Notes under the pieces: model-generated
Told to the model about the DNA's origin: nothing
Database searches by the model: none
The model's input: only the letters and a program-made list of their open reading frames with translations
In this document: positions 18,404 through 28,899 of the stretch, one piece after another
Position numbering within the stretch: position 1 is the first letter of the stretch
Layout: each line of letters opens with the position of its first letter
Made by a program: the position numbers and the translations under genes
Source of the DNA: Odiellus spinosus
Lineage: Eukaryota > Arthropoda > Arachnida > Opiliones > Phalangiidae
Assembly: GCA_963920705.1 (NCBI GenBank)
Contig: CAWUCO010000284.1
Coordinates: 1,011,222 to 1,075,221 of the forward strand
DNA: 64,000 nucleotides
Reading direction: 5' to 3'

Positions 18404-20736
18404 TATGCCACCAACAACAAAGAAAGGTAATTAATATTATAATTCCATCAATATTTAAACTGAAAATTTATTTTTACAATATTTATAGTATATTTTCAAA
18501 GAGTTCACATTGGTGAGAGTTTTGCAAGATGGGGCGAACTCAGAAAGGAGTTAAAAGTTTCAAATGAAGCTCTAGCAAAGATACTACTAAATAATTAGTA
18601 AATTTTACTTTGTTTATTATATTAAAACGAATTGAATGTAGTAGTAAATAAAAAATTTAAGTAATGTAATGGTAATTTCAAAATTTGATTGTAAATAAAA
18701 CTTTGCATGGCTTTAATTTTTCATAGTAATATTCTAATGGTTATTTCTAAATTTAATTGTTTAAATTTCCCATAGCATGGGAAAAAGTCCATCAATCTCG
18801 ACGCATACCCAAACGCTTTTTTTACAAACATCAAATTTCAACGTTCAAACTGACATTCCGGTTCTTTCTAGCCATTTTGGTAGTCAAACTGAACCTCTTG
18901 GAATTAATAGTATTGCTACTAGTCCCAAATTTTCCTTTCCAAGACCACGTAATTATCTAAGATATAGACATACAAGTGAGTTTTGATTATTTAATACTAA
19001 TTAAATAGATGAGTTTCTGACAATTTGCAATTTTTAGAAAAACCTTCCCCTAACACTCCTAGGAGTAAATATGGATTGGCCATTGAATCCCCGTGTATGT
19101 CGAGTCCTACTACTCCAAACACTTTGAAAAGAAAATTTTCAACACCTTCGGTACATGGTGCTCCTTCAAAACGAAGGCTTTTGTTTCATAACATCTCACC
19201 ATTGTAATACCAAATTATTATATTTATGAAAACCTAATAATTATTTCTAAAATATGAGCTATCATCATTTTATTTGGAAATGAAGAAAGTGAAAAGCTGC
19301 TCTTGAATCATTCAAGTAATGAACAGCTTGAAAATCTGGAGTAAGGGGTTGTTTTTGATGAAATATTTTATAAATTTAAATGTATATAAAATTAAAATGT
19401 ATATACCTATGTTTAGTGATGAAGGAGAAAATTGTTCGTTAGGTTTCCGAAATAATTTTACAGAAGCCACGGACTTTTCTGATGTAAGAATTGTTTCCGA
19501 TCTTAATAAATGTTTCTTCCATTTATTTTGTCTAATTTTGTAAATTATTTTATTTTAAGGAATTAGAAAGAACTTTCGGGATTAATGACGAATCTCTTGA
19601 TAGTCTCATAATAGAAAACCACTGCCAAGTAATTTTTTATATAAGATGAAGCGAAGTTTTTTTGGGCTTGAAGATAACTTGCCCAAGAAACGTTTTTTTC
19701 TTTATAGTTTTGTGAAAATATAAAAATTTATAACTTATTTAATAATCAGAACTTTGAAAATAAGATTATGTTTATTTGACGAGCTAGGGCCTATAAGGCC
19801 ATACAGCTCTAGACACTAAAAAATAGTGCCTAAAGGGAAGGTTACAAAAAAAAGGGAAAGTTACACAGAAGTGAAACAGATAATGAAAAATACAATGGAA
19901 TAACAGTGATACAATGGGATAACAGTAAATATAATGGAGTAACGGTAGCAAAGTAATTGACTAAAGACTAAAAACAGTTCTAAAATGTATAGGCAACAAA
20001 AAGTTAAAAACCAACGCTGAGAAAATTTACCCGAATCAGTCGTATTTAAAAATTAAATATCATAATTAACAACACAACCCATTAGCTTTGTAACTTAGCT
20101 GGGATATAATATTTGAAATTTCTTTTTGGTATTTACCCTATTTAAAACTATTGATAATATTTGAAATTTCTTTTTGGTATTTACCCTATTTAAAACTATT
20201 GTTCAAAAAAGTTCAAAACTCATTTCTCTACCAGGCTTCACCATTGAAAAAAGTCATTGAACCAGAAGAAATGCTTGACCAAACTCTAGTTTTCGTTAAT
20301 CTGGGACACTTAACTAAATTAGTCAAGGGTTGTTTCCCTAAAACATGATCAGAGTGTGGCGAAACTTTAGAATACAGATGCAGAGATAATTTGGGATCTG
20401 CTGTGGTTTTTTCTTGGGTCTGCCCCAAAAATATTGGTGCAAAACATACGAAGGTAAACACTAAACAGTAATCATTTTATAATAATAAAAAAGTAATAAA
20501 TTGTGCATTAATAATAATAGGGGCAATGGGCAAGCCAACCTTTGTTTCACAAATCGTATTCCGGAAATCTAATGTTGGCAAGTTGTATACCTTTATCTGG
20601 AAATTTATATTCCAAGATTGCCAAATTCTTCAGCCATGCCAACGTAAAGTTTTTTGGAAAAGACACCTATCTAAGGCTAGTTAAGGCCGCTGAATTATTT
20701 TTACTAAAAATTACTTTAGCAGTTTCAGCTGCTTGA
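18404..20736 (+). pseudogene. Multi-exon gene remnant of an amplified repeat family
   Basis: Several exons with proper splice sites follow each other. Exon 1 (MPPTTKK, donor AAAG|GTAATT at about 18426) joins a second exon ending KILLNN. That exon contains RVHIGESFARWGELRKELKV, which resembles the RW.EL..EL module seen at the start of many repetitive invertebrate proteins. Others encode Ser/Pro-rich text (18779-18973, 19040-19206), a short acidic exon (about 19561-19629), a zinc-ribbon-like exon (20235-20453) and an exon beginning QWASQPLF (about 20525-20736). There is a premature TAG after LLNN and a TGA where a Cys is expected (PKT-stop-SECG). I do not recognise its function; it is probably transposon-borne. 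Confidence 0.5.
20235..20453 (+). pseudogene. Zinc-ribbon-like exon of the above gene
   Basis: The acceptor ctaccag|GCT and donor AAG|GTAAAC bound a 219-bp exon in phase 0. It reads ASPLKKVIEPEEMLDQTLVFVNLGH..., then PKT, a TGA, SECGETLEYRC and FSWVCPKN. With Cys at the stop position this would be a C-x2-C...C zinc ribbon, so the stop probably replaced a Cys codon. Confidence 0.6.
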
Positions 20737-21100
20737 AATTTTTAAATTAAATTAACATAATGAAGTGTAGAGTTTGACTTTCAATCTTGTGTAAGAAATT
20801 TAAAAAGTTCTGTTAAAATTATCTACCAACTTGCAATTCCTAATTAAGAATTGTTAAACTAGAAAAAGATTATTCTTTTCAATTATTAATTAATTTTCAG
20901 AGTTTGTCAAGCTTCCTTATGTACAAACGATTAGAATATCCCAATCTAGCTCTGAGCATCCCTCATATAAACATAGGTTTGTACGTACTACAAACTATGG
21001 CTGACTAAAATAAAGATGGTTGGCTACCTAAGGAAATGATAACATTGAACGAGACCAAAGTACGTGTAGTAGGATAAGCTAAGGCCGCCTAGCCTTTAGT
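20737..21100. other. Non-coding spacer
   Basis: AT-rich; I see no exon or repeat that I can support. Confidence 0.35.
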
Positions 21101-21234
21101 ACAGCTCTTAGGTTAAAATGACTTAAAACCATACAAAGTTCAGGCGAGTACTCAAAACTCCAAAAACGTAGACTGTTATGTGGTTAGAGGCAGTAAAAGG
21201 GAAGAGAAATTGGTAGCCATCCTTCAATATCAGG

Positions 21235-21700
21235 CTCAGTAAGGGGGATGATCCATCGCTATTACTGTCCGTGCGCAGGGTGGGGGTAGTGTTCCATCCT
21301 TGTCGTGGTGAGGGGGCCCGAGTTCTAGGATCCATCCTCGTTCCGCGAATTGGAACACGGCCGTCTCGCCCACACCCGGCCGACTCGCAGGGCCCGCCCT
21401 GGGCCCTGGCCGCTCCCTCTGCCTTTGAGTCGGTCTTGTTGGGTCACGGTTACATTATGGAGGCCGTATGGCACTGCTGTGTGGGTTCTGGTCGCCAAGC
21501 CATATACCTTTCCTTCTGCTGCCTTAGCCTGCTCACGTATGTGCGGGTGCACTGGTCTGGGGTTCTTTTGTTCCCGCTGTTTGGCCTTGTTACCCGTTCC
21601 GGGCACGGTTTCGCGTGCGGCACTTTAGGGACAAATGATGAGCCGCACGGATTGGCGGAGGTGTTATGTGCTTCCCAGCACGGTGCACCCCCTTAACAAT
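21235..21700. other. GC-rich island of unknown origin
   Basis: This stretch of about 450 bp is clearly GC-richer than anything around it, with CpGs and gggcccgccctgggccctgg. One plus-strand frame is open for 141 codons (21271-21696) and overlaps other open frames, as expected by chance in GC-rich DNA. I recognise no domain. It could be the 3' end of a LINE or another inserted repeat. Confidence 0.5.
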
Positions 21701-21776
21701 CAAACCTGATGTATATTAGACACGAGATATATAATGATAACAATAGGGAACTGATAAATTTAAACCAAATCTCATA

Positions 21777-21796
21777 TAAGAAGATATCTTCTTATA
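21777..21796. repeat. 20-bp perfect palindrome
   Basis: ATAAGAAGATATCTTCTTAT reads the same on both strands. It lies 20 bp before a larger hairpin. Confidence 0.9.
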
Positions 21797-21814
21797 ATAA
21801 TATTAAATTAATTT

Positions 21815-21895
21815 ACCAGACTGATATTGCTAGTTAAAAGAAACAGTTTATTAATTAAACTGTTTCTCTTAACCATGCAGTATCAGTCTCCTGAA
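21815..21895. repeat. Large imperfect hairpin (MITE-like core)
   Basis: Arms of about 35 bp (cagactgata...ttaaaagaaacagttta) pair across a small centre with (taaactgtttctcttaa...tatcagtctc). Weaker AT-rich complementarity continues outwards to about 21800 and 21920, so this may be a fold-back element. Confidence 0.8.
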
Positions 21896-21999
21896 TTATT
21901 TAAATATTATTATAATATAAATTATACATTAATGTTATAAGATATGTTAAATAATGGAAATTACAAATTTTGAAGAAACTAAAGGATTAAGAGGAAACT

Positions 22000-22275
22000 G
22001 AAGTATAGGTACAAATAAATAATTTAGGGAGTAATGTTTTATATCAATAGACCTCTTGCGTTTATTTTGACCCCTCCAAAGGTGATAGGCAACCCACAGA
22101 ATCTGACAAGCAAAGGTGGATGAAACATCGCCGTCACTGCGCACGAGCTCATCATCCCCCTTTGCAGGTCTGCTTATGTGGGTTGCCCACCCCCTTTGGA
22201 GGGGTCAAAACACACGCAAGATGTCTATTGATATAAAACATTACTTCCTAAATTTTCAATTTGTGCCTATAATTA
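22000..22275. repeat. Fold-back element with about 100-bp arms
   Basis: The left arm (about 22003-22105, containing taatgttttatatcaataga and gacccctccaaagg) is the near-complement of the right arm (about 22160-22275). The centre at about 22110-22160 contains cgccgtcactgcgcacgagctcatcatcc. It has no coding capacity, so it looks like a non-autonomous MITE. Confidence 0.85.
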
Positions 22276-22340
22276 ATATGACATTAATGGGCGTGCTTCA
22301 CGGGGTGGTAATACAGCGGAACGCGTTTTCCACTTTACTA

Positions 22341-22814
22341 CTACATACCCCGACGAAAAGCCCCCCCCCCTCGATTTCGGGCACAGCCACGACCATTTTC
22401 AACGTTTTCCACCTCTAGATATCCTACATAAATTCCATTAGGTGCAGGATAACTATCCCTTATGCTTAAAACGCAGCAGGATGGCAGAGGGGTCCGGTTT
22501 CCAATGCCTAACCTGCCATATAGCCATAGACAAAGGTTAGAATAGCCATGATACGTCATATTAATATTGGCTATATCAAGCTCTTCTACATCATTATAAA
22601 TCTCGTGCCGAATTCTCATAACCAATACTAGAACTGCTGGCTCTAGGCACAATAATTCAAAAATTGGCCGATCCGCAATACACCGCTCTCTGTACCCACA
22701 ACAGACGTTCTCGGTGGCTGTTGGCATTTCTGCACAGTGCCCACATACACACCAATTGATGTCCGGAGAAGGAGAAGGCTCTCCATCCCCATTATTTTTT
22801 CCCATTGAGGCCAT
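22341..22814 (-). pseudogene. P2X7-type C-terminal zinc-domain protein
   Basis: The 157-residue frame reads WCVCGHCAEMPTATENVCC, then LCLEPAVLVLVMRIRHE and YSNLCLWLYGRLGIGNRTPLPSCCVLSIRDSYPAPNGIYVGY. This is the cytoplasmic C-terminal (ballast) domain of P2X7 receptors, which also occurs alone or fused in many repetitive invertebrate proteins. No channel segments are present. Upstream on the same strand two further short frames continue the protein: one with EKEMEKEVEKVFEDFQVPTT (about 22803-22960) and one starting MDFKDLKTFAFVLAQR at 23129. Each is offset by one base, one of them at an A6 run near 22797-22803. The gene is therefore probably broken. Confidence 0.7.
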
Positions 22815-22949
22815 CGCGGGGGTTCTCTAGTGCATTAGCAGCAGACTTGGAGGAGGATGGTGTGTAGGGGCTGGTCATGTGTTTGATGGTTGTAGGGACT
22901 TGAAAATCTTCAAAAACCTTTTCGACCTCCTTTTCCATTTCTTTTTCAA

Positions 22950-23129
22950 TCACTTTGGAATAAAAATATTTTCATTGTTATAGTTATAACCACTACTGGT
23001 AACAAAATTGCGAGCAAAATTGTAACCATACGAACTTAATTTAAATGTACCTTCTTCCAAAAGGCCGTCCTGCTCGATTACCCGCTGGGCGAGCACAAAG
23101 GCAAATGTTTTCAAGTCTTTAAAATCCAT
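22950..23129 (-). pseudogene. N-terminal part of the P2X7-domain gene
   Basis: An ATG at 23129 opens a frame of 58 or so codons, MDFKDLKTFAFVLAQRVIEQ...YGYNFARNFVTSS, ending IFIPK-stop near 22955. The following frame, one base over, begins VIEKEMEKEVEK. The text resembles an alpha-helical leader. I do not recognise it beyond its position before the P2X7-type domain. Confidence 0.45.
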
Positions 23130-24700
23130 TTTGTCAATGTGGTCCTAAATAACAATACAATTCTCACTTTAAAAAGGGTAAACGTATGGGCTTTACTCGT
23201 ATTAGTCTCGTTCACATTACAGAAGTTCCCCGAGTAACATTTTCAATTACAGTTATAATTTTGAAATTAAATTTAACTTCGCTAAATAGTGAAAAGATAG
23301 GCCCACTTAGACAGGATTTATTTTAAACCGAATGAAGATATTTTCAGGCTGTCTTTCTTGTTTACTATAATACATATGAGTACGTAACTTCCCCGAGAGA
23401 CATTTAATTTAAAAATCTGCATTAACATTCCATTTACATTAAAAGTAACCCTGTTTGACATTATTTTTTCAGTGTTAACATAACTTTTTTTGTTGTTGTT
23501 ACACATAGGCTGGCTACAAGATGAGATAATCATATTATATGAATTTGAGAATTCATTTATACCATAATTATTAGCAGAGATATAATCACTTTACGACACT
23601 AAGTTTTCCCCTAAAATTTTGCCAGAGACCGGCGTAGGATGAAAAGGGAATACTCTTTGCCATAAAAGAAAAGAGTTCTTAGGCTTTTGTCCCCTTTCTC
23701 CGTCTACGGCTGCACTCCTTGTCGCCGGGCGCCTGACTTCTCCCGTTTCTCGAACCGCTCCTTTAGTTTCCCCCGCGTACATGGGACTGATAAAACAAGT
23801 TGGCGTAGCTAAAAAACTCTAAAACTGACCCAGGAAAAACATAACTCGTTTAATAATTATCGTAGAAATAAAAACTAAAGTTTATTATGTTCGTGGAGAG
23901 TTGCTTAATTAAGTAATTTGCAGTAAAAAAAAATAGCCTTAAAAATAGGTGCATAACATGGTCAAATATGGGCTATTTTGGGAAGATAATTAAAAGTTAA
24001 CGTTAATTATTGAAATTAAATTAATTTAGGCTAAAATGTTCCACATAATCTCAAAAACGAAACCTGAGCTATTTTATGAAAAAATGTTAGTTCGTTTGTA
24101 AGGAAATCGTACTTAGCAAAAGGTATAAATTACAAATACTTAGCTTCGTAAAATGATCATAACTCTCTTAATTATAATCTTAGCACTTAATCTAAACATT
24201 CGTATGATAGATGATGTGTCAATTAAGACAGAAAAATAACGCCAAACATTATTTATTTTGAAGAGTAATTAAATATTAATTCAATGTTTTTTAAGTTACG
24301 TATAATCATATCTCATAGAGCAAACAAAAAAGAATGAAATATAAATTTACCTAGAATTGTCTCTAGTTTAATTATCATGTAAGGAAATAGTTCTGATTGC
24401 CTTAGAAGCCAAGAAAATCGTATTCGGAGAACCCGGTAGGGTTCTTACGTTATGGGCTGATCATCATCTGTAATGCAATTTTGATTTCCTTAAAAAATTG
24501 GACCTTTAGCCAATCAGAACGCTCCATTTCCCCATTGAAATAACATTAAAATCGACTCTTTCGAGGACATGTCCCTTGCATTGCAGAACTAAATGAGTAA
24601 TTATTTGTTACGGTTAAAACCAATTTTAAATGGTAAAGCAAGGTTCGAATGTTGAACTTTTCAAGTTTCATTTAAAAATATTAAGTCTAAGTATTTTAAA
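23130..24700. other. Non-coding AT-rich stretch
   Basis: No exon that I can support. A GC-richer patch at about 23690-23780 (ctgcactccttgtcgccgggcgcc) could be a promoter or 5' UTR for the minus-strand gene below it. Confidence 0.35.
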
Positions 24701-24755
24701 ATTAATTCTGAAGTTGACCCTTTTTTGGTACTTAGCTGGTTTCGCGCATGGCCAA

Positions 24756-25258
24756 ATTCGTAATGTTATTCTATGGGATTTGGTTTTTTGAAAGTGGCTT
24801 ACCTTTCAGATTTATTTTCTAATACTTCCGGATATTTTTCAGACTTGGATTTTCCGTGTGGTATGAATTAAGTTTCAAGCTTTATTTTAAGACTAATTTC
24901 ATAATTTTACACCGATTAGTTGGCCCACAATCTATTCATGAAAACGGAGGGAACAACAAGGCGGAGAAATAGATTCGCCAAAAACCTAAGCCTAATTTGA
25001 CAAATTAGGCTTAGGTTTTATATGGCTTTTTAAAATCACGTGCAGGAGGAGCGCGCTTGATTTGGAGGCTATGGGTATTGAACTCTGACTTAATTTCTCC
25101 TTCATATTTTTGCCGTTTATAGACTGTGACCAAACTAATCGGTATAAAATTATGAAATTAGTCTTAAAATAAAGCCCGTAAAATATTTGGAAGCATTAGA
25201 AAATAAATCTGAAAGGTAAGTGTCTTACAATAAATCTAAATCCCATAGAATAACATTA
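24756..25258. repeat. Fold-back element with central palindrome
   Basis: The left arm (about 24760-24930) and right arm (about 25125-25258) are imperfect reverse complements sharing ttctatgggattt, cctttcagatttattttcta and aagactaatttcataatttt. In the middle, at about 24983-25021, is a perfect palindrome of the aaacctaagcctaatttg type. There is no coding sequence, so it is a non-autonomous hairpin transposon candidate. Confidence 0.8.
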
Positions 25259-25364
25259 ATTTTCAATTTCTCCGCCTTAAAAGTACTCTCCTTTTTAAAA
25301 ATGAGTGAAATTCCGAACGACTTGCCATTCCGAACGGCAATAAGGAAGGTATTAACATAAAAAA

Positions 25365-25850
25365 ATGAAAAAATTAATTGGAATTTAGTTTAAAGGGTAA
25401 TGGAAAATTATAAAGATTTCACTGCGGCTGTCGGAGGTATTAACATCAAAATTATGAAAAATTAATGTTAGTTGGGTTTAAAGAGCAATGGGGAAAATAT
25501 AAAGATTTCATTGCGGCTGTCGGAGGTATTAACATCAAAATTTGGTTGAAAGGGCAATGGGGAAAATGTAGAGATCTGACTGAATCAAGTGAGGCTGCCC
25601 CAGCTATTAACATAAAAAATGATGAAAAAATTAATTTTAATTGGGTTTAAAGGGCAATAATAAAAATGTAGAGATCTGATTGAATCAAGTGCGGCTGCCC
25701 TAGCTATTAACATAAAAAATTATGAAAAAATTTAGTTTAATTGGGTTTAAAGGGCAATGGTAAAAATGTAGAAATTTGACTAAATCAAGTGCGGCTGCCG
25801 CAGCTATTAACATCAAAAATTATGAAAAAATTAATTTTAATTGAAGTTTA
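25365..25850 (+). repeat. Minisatellite, units about 75-110 bp, five to six copies
   Basis: The core gggtttaaagggcaatgg, the block gcggctgcc/gtcgg and tattaacatcaaaaattatg recur five to six times. Later units carry an extra tgactgaatcaagtg block. The open frame at 25465-25650 is a by-product. Confidence 0.85.
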
Positions 25851-26545
25851 CAATAAAGTGTAAGACTGAAGGAACAGATATTATATCAAAAATGTCTTTG
25901 TGAACAAAGACCCAGAAGGACACGTTATGATTTCGGAAGGCTGAAGCGACAGATATTATATCAAAAATGTCTTTGTGATTTCTTTTAAAACGTAAAATTT
26001 AATTATAATCGCAATCTGACAGGATTTAGAATCTAATTTCAAAACAACTGATTTTATTCACTCGCAAATATTTAAGAAAAAACATAACAGGCGATTTTCT
26101 CCCATTGACCCTTAACATTAAATTTGGCTTAATTATTTTTCAGGGATTACGTGTCAGCCAAAATAAAACTTTTCGTTCGAAAGAAAAGGTTGGGTATTCT
26201 AACTTTCGACTTAGTCGTAAATTCATTCACCGAGATTTAAGTATATTTCAGACACATTTTTTTATTCTTACTTTGAATTACTATTCGTTAAAGACCACAA
26301 GCTATCCCGAAACCAGGGATTACTCAACGTCGTTGTTTCAAAGGCCATATCTGCTCTAGAATGGGTACTATTAAAAAGCTCTTTGTTTATGTCCTCGATA
26401 TGTAAACAAACCAAGGTTGTGAGATATGTGGCTTTAAAGGGGCTTCACGCTAATCATGGATACTTTCTTTAACTATATGTATTTCGATAATTAATATTCT
26501 TAAATTTGTAATTGACGAATACTCGAATACCGATAGAGATCTGGA

Positions 26546-26983
26546 TGCAACAGGTGTCCAGCTGGAAGGTCATTTCGCCAAATAGGTGGCGCTTCTTCCA
26601 TGTAAATTTCTGGAATATTCCAGCTGGACTCCCTGTTGCAAAGCTCCACCCCCTTTTTCTTGTATAAATAGAAATGTTGTAGAGATTGATTGGCAGACAG
26701 ATTGATTGATTGTGGATTGCTAAACAGATCGCGTTCTCAAAGAGAAGAATATTAAGAAATAAAGTATTGAGTGAACGCTTAGAACTTAGTTGAAATTATT
26801 TAAAGTAAGAAATTAATCATCTCGGTCACTTCGGAGGAAAGGAGATCAAGGGTAATATAATATTTAGAAAATATCCCTTACAGGGATCTCCTCCCAATTC
26901 CTCCGAAAGGAAATAAGTAACTTGGGGAAAGAATAGAATAGAAAATAAATAGAGAAATATCCCCCAGAATTTCCCCGGTTACA
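26546..26983 (+). repeat. Solo LTR (family A), copy 2
   Basis: It runs TGCAACAGG...GGTTACA, 438 bp, with TATAAATAG near 26662 and a downstream AATAAA. It is homologous to 14585-15043 with small indels, including loss of about 20 bp around 26850. No matching flanking duplication is visible. Confidence 0.75.
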
Positions 26984-27140
26984 GGGGTTTGGACAAGAAA
27001 TTTTCTGATTATTTTATCTTTATTCATAACTTACAATTTTCGAGGAAAGTCTATGATAAATCCAATGTAATCGCGAATAATTTTCCGATTATTTTTTTAT
27101 GATCAACTGATAGTTGTGGATTATTTTGTCCAAACCCCGA
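26984..27140. repeat. Small MITE-like inverted-repeat element
   Basis: It starts GGGGTTTGGACAA and ends TTGTCCAAACCCC, with AT-rich DNA between. It directly abuts the solo LTR end. The size and termini suggest a short non-autonomous element. Confidence 0.6.
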
Positions 27141-28557
27141 TCTCTAAATAACGACCTTGAAATTCCGTTAAAACTCGGTTAAAACTACTTAAATAAATAA
27201 TGTTTTATTATAAATCCTCGACTTTAGTCGAGGCAATTCGTTCATATCGCATTATGCGTGCTGAAATAAGGAGTTTATACAGAATAAAAATTCGCTGTAT
27301 TTTAGTCCCAATTTAGGTTGCGGATTTCCAAAACCAAAATCCTTATGTATTTAGGTTTTAGCGCTAGAAAGTGATCTCTTTCAAGGGAATCATAAAATAA
27401 AATTATAAGGTTTTCCTTGAAGAAAAATAACTACGAATAATTTAAAAGGCCCATCCTTTCTGAAATTTGCCCCCTTTAAAATCCTCATTTGACTGCTCAA
27501 TTTGTTACGGTCAACGTTGTCTGCTAAGCTAGAAAACAAAGGGGCTTTAAAAAACGCAAATAGTCCCTATAAGACACTCATTCTTATAAACCGGCGAGTA
27601 TTTTTAACGATCTGTTGAAGTACGAGTGATGACAATTCGGGGTTAAAAAAAAGTGAACTCACATTATACTAAAAAAAAAAAAAAAAAAACTAATACACGT
27701 TTTCCCTGAAAAATAATTAAGCCAAATTTAATGTTAAGGGTCAATGGGAGAAAATCGCCTTTTATGTTTTTTCTTAAATATTTGCGAGTGAATAAAATCA
27801 GTTGTTTTGAAATTAGACTCTAAATCCTGTCAGATTGCGATTATAATTAAATTTTACGTTTTAAAAGAAAATTTAACATATCTGGCCCTTCAGCCATTCG
27901 AAATCATAACAGATCTTTCTGGGTCTTTGTTCGCAAAGACATTTTTGATATAATATCTGTCGCTTCAGCCTTCCGAAATCATAACGTGTCCTTCTGGGTC
28001 TTTGTTCGCAAAGACATTTTTGATATAATCTAAAGTAGGGCCCAGAAAAAATGCTTAGGGCGTCCCCTTAAGGAAACAAATTGTGCTACAACGAGAGTTA
28101 TTATCTTTTATATAAATAATACAGTTAACACACGCCTAATTAATTAATATTAACTTTTAGTAACGAAATTACAAAAAAATTCCAAAATAGTAACCTTTTT
28201 CAAAAATGGTAACTTAGTATCAACCTGAAAATGGTTTCAAAATCTCAAGTGTCAACGTAGCTATTGTAGAAAAACGGTTGTTTAAATTAAAGGACAAGTC
28301 TTTTTTTTCACGTTAAAATTTGTTACAAAAGCTTATTTTGGTACCTTTTGAAATAGTATTATCCAAAAATGGCAGCTAGCCGTTCGGAGATTTTTTTTGT
28401 TAAAAACAATTATTTAAACTTGGCTTTATTGAATTCTAGCTATAGTTCTCAAGCTTAATCGTAGTTTCTAATAACTCGTAGTCATATATAAATGAATAAT
28501 TTACTCATTTATTGATATATCTAGGCGATCGAGATAGAGTAAAAAAATCATATTTAC

Positions 28558-28889
28558 CCATAAAATTTCTTTTTCCGAACGTAACAATTTTTCTGTTTTT
28601 TCTTCGGAATACTTTAGTTCTTCCATGGCGCTGGCCATTCTGTTATCCCTCACCGCCATCTCCTTTACTTTCTTTTTCTTTTTTGGAATTGACTCCAATT
28701 TACTTATTTTCTAGAGTATAATCATGATTTTTATTAACTTAATGGCCAACTAGCAATCAAGATCATTGTATCATGCACTTACAGGCAGTCGCTCATTTTT
28801 CGGTCGTTCTTTTAAGGCGTTTTCTATTCCCGATATTGGCGGGGAAACTGACCTCTTTGATGGTCTTGCACTTGCAGAGGGTGATGTTT
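28558..28889 (-). CDS. Two exons of an unknown gene, phase-compatible
   Basis: On the minus strand the first exon (28889-28793) lies between acceptor ATTTAG and donor CCT|GTAAGT and encodes TSPSASARPSKRSVSPPISGIENALKERPKNERLP. The second (28710-28558) lies between CTCTAG and TGG|GTAAAT, is 153 bp in phase 0, and encodes KISKLESIPKKKKKVKEMAVRDNRMASAMEELKYSEEKTEKLL.... Both junctions agree in phase. The Lys-rich coiled-coil text resembles C-terminal parts of Myb/SANT- or MADF-type insect proteins, but I cannot name it. Neither start nor stop is visible. Confidence 0.55.
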
Positions 28890-28899
28890 CTAAATAAAT

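Larger units (their letters stand above)
25869..28035. mobile_element. Non-autonomous transposon with about 280-330-bp inverted repeats
   Basis: 25869-26150 and 27700-28035 are reverse complements over blocks such as aaaatgtctttgtg, aatctgacaggatttaga and gcgattttctcccattgaccc. Each arm contains a subterminal duplication of the atatcaaaaatgtctttg block. The interior has no transposase. It includes a solo LTR (26546-26983), a smaller inverted-repeat element (26984-27140) and a poly-A run at about 27671-27690. The element presumably depended on another element's enzyme. Confidence 0.75.

Noticed and set aside
21271..21696. 141-codon ORF in the GC-rich island
   Set aside because: It has no domain and overlaps other open frames; GC-rich DNA has few stops.
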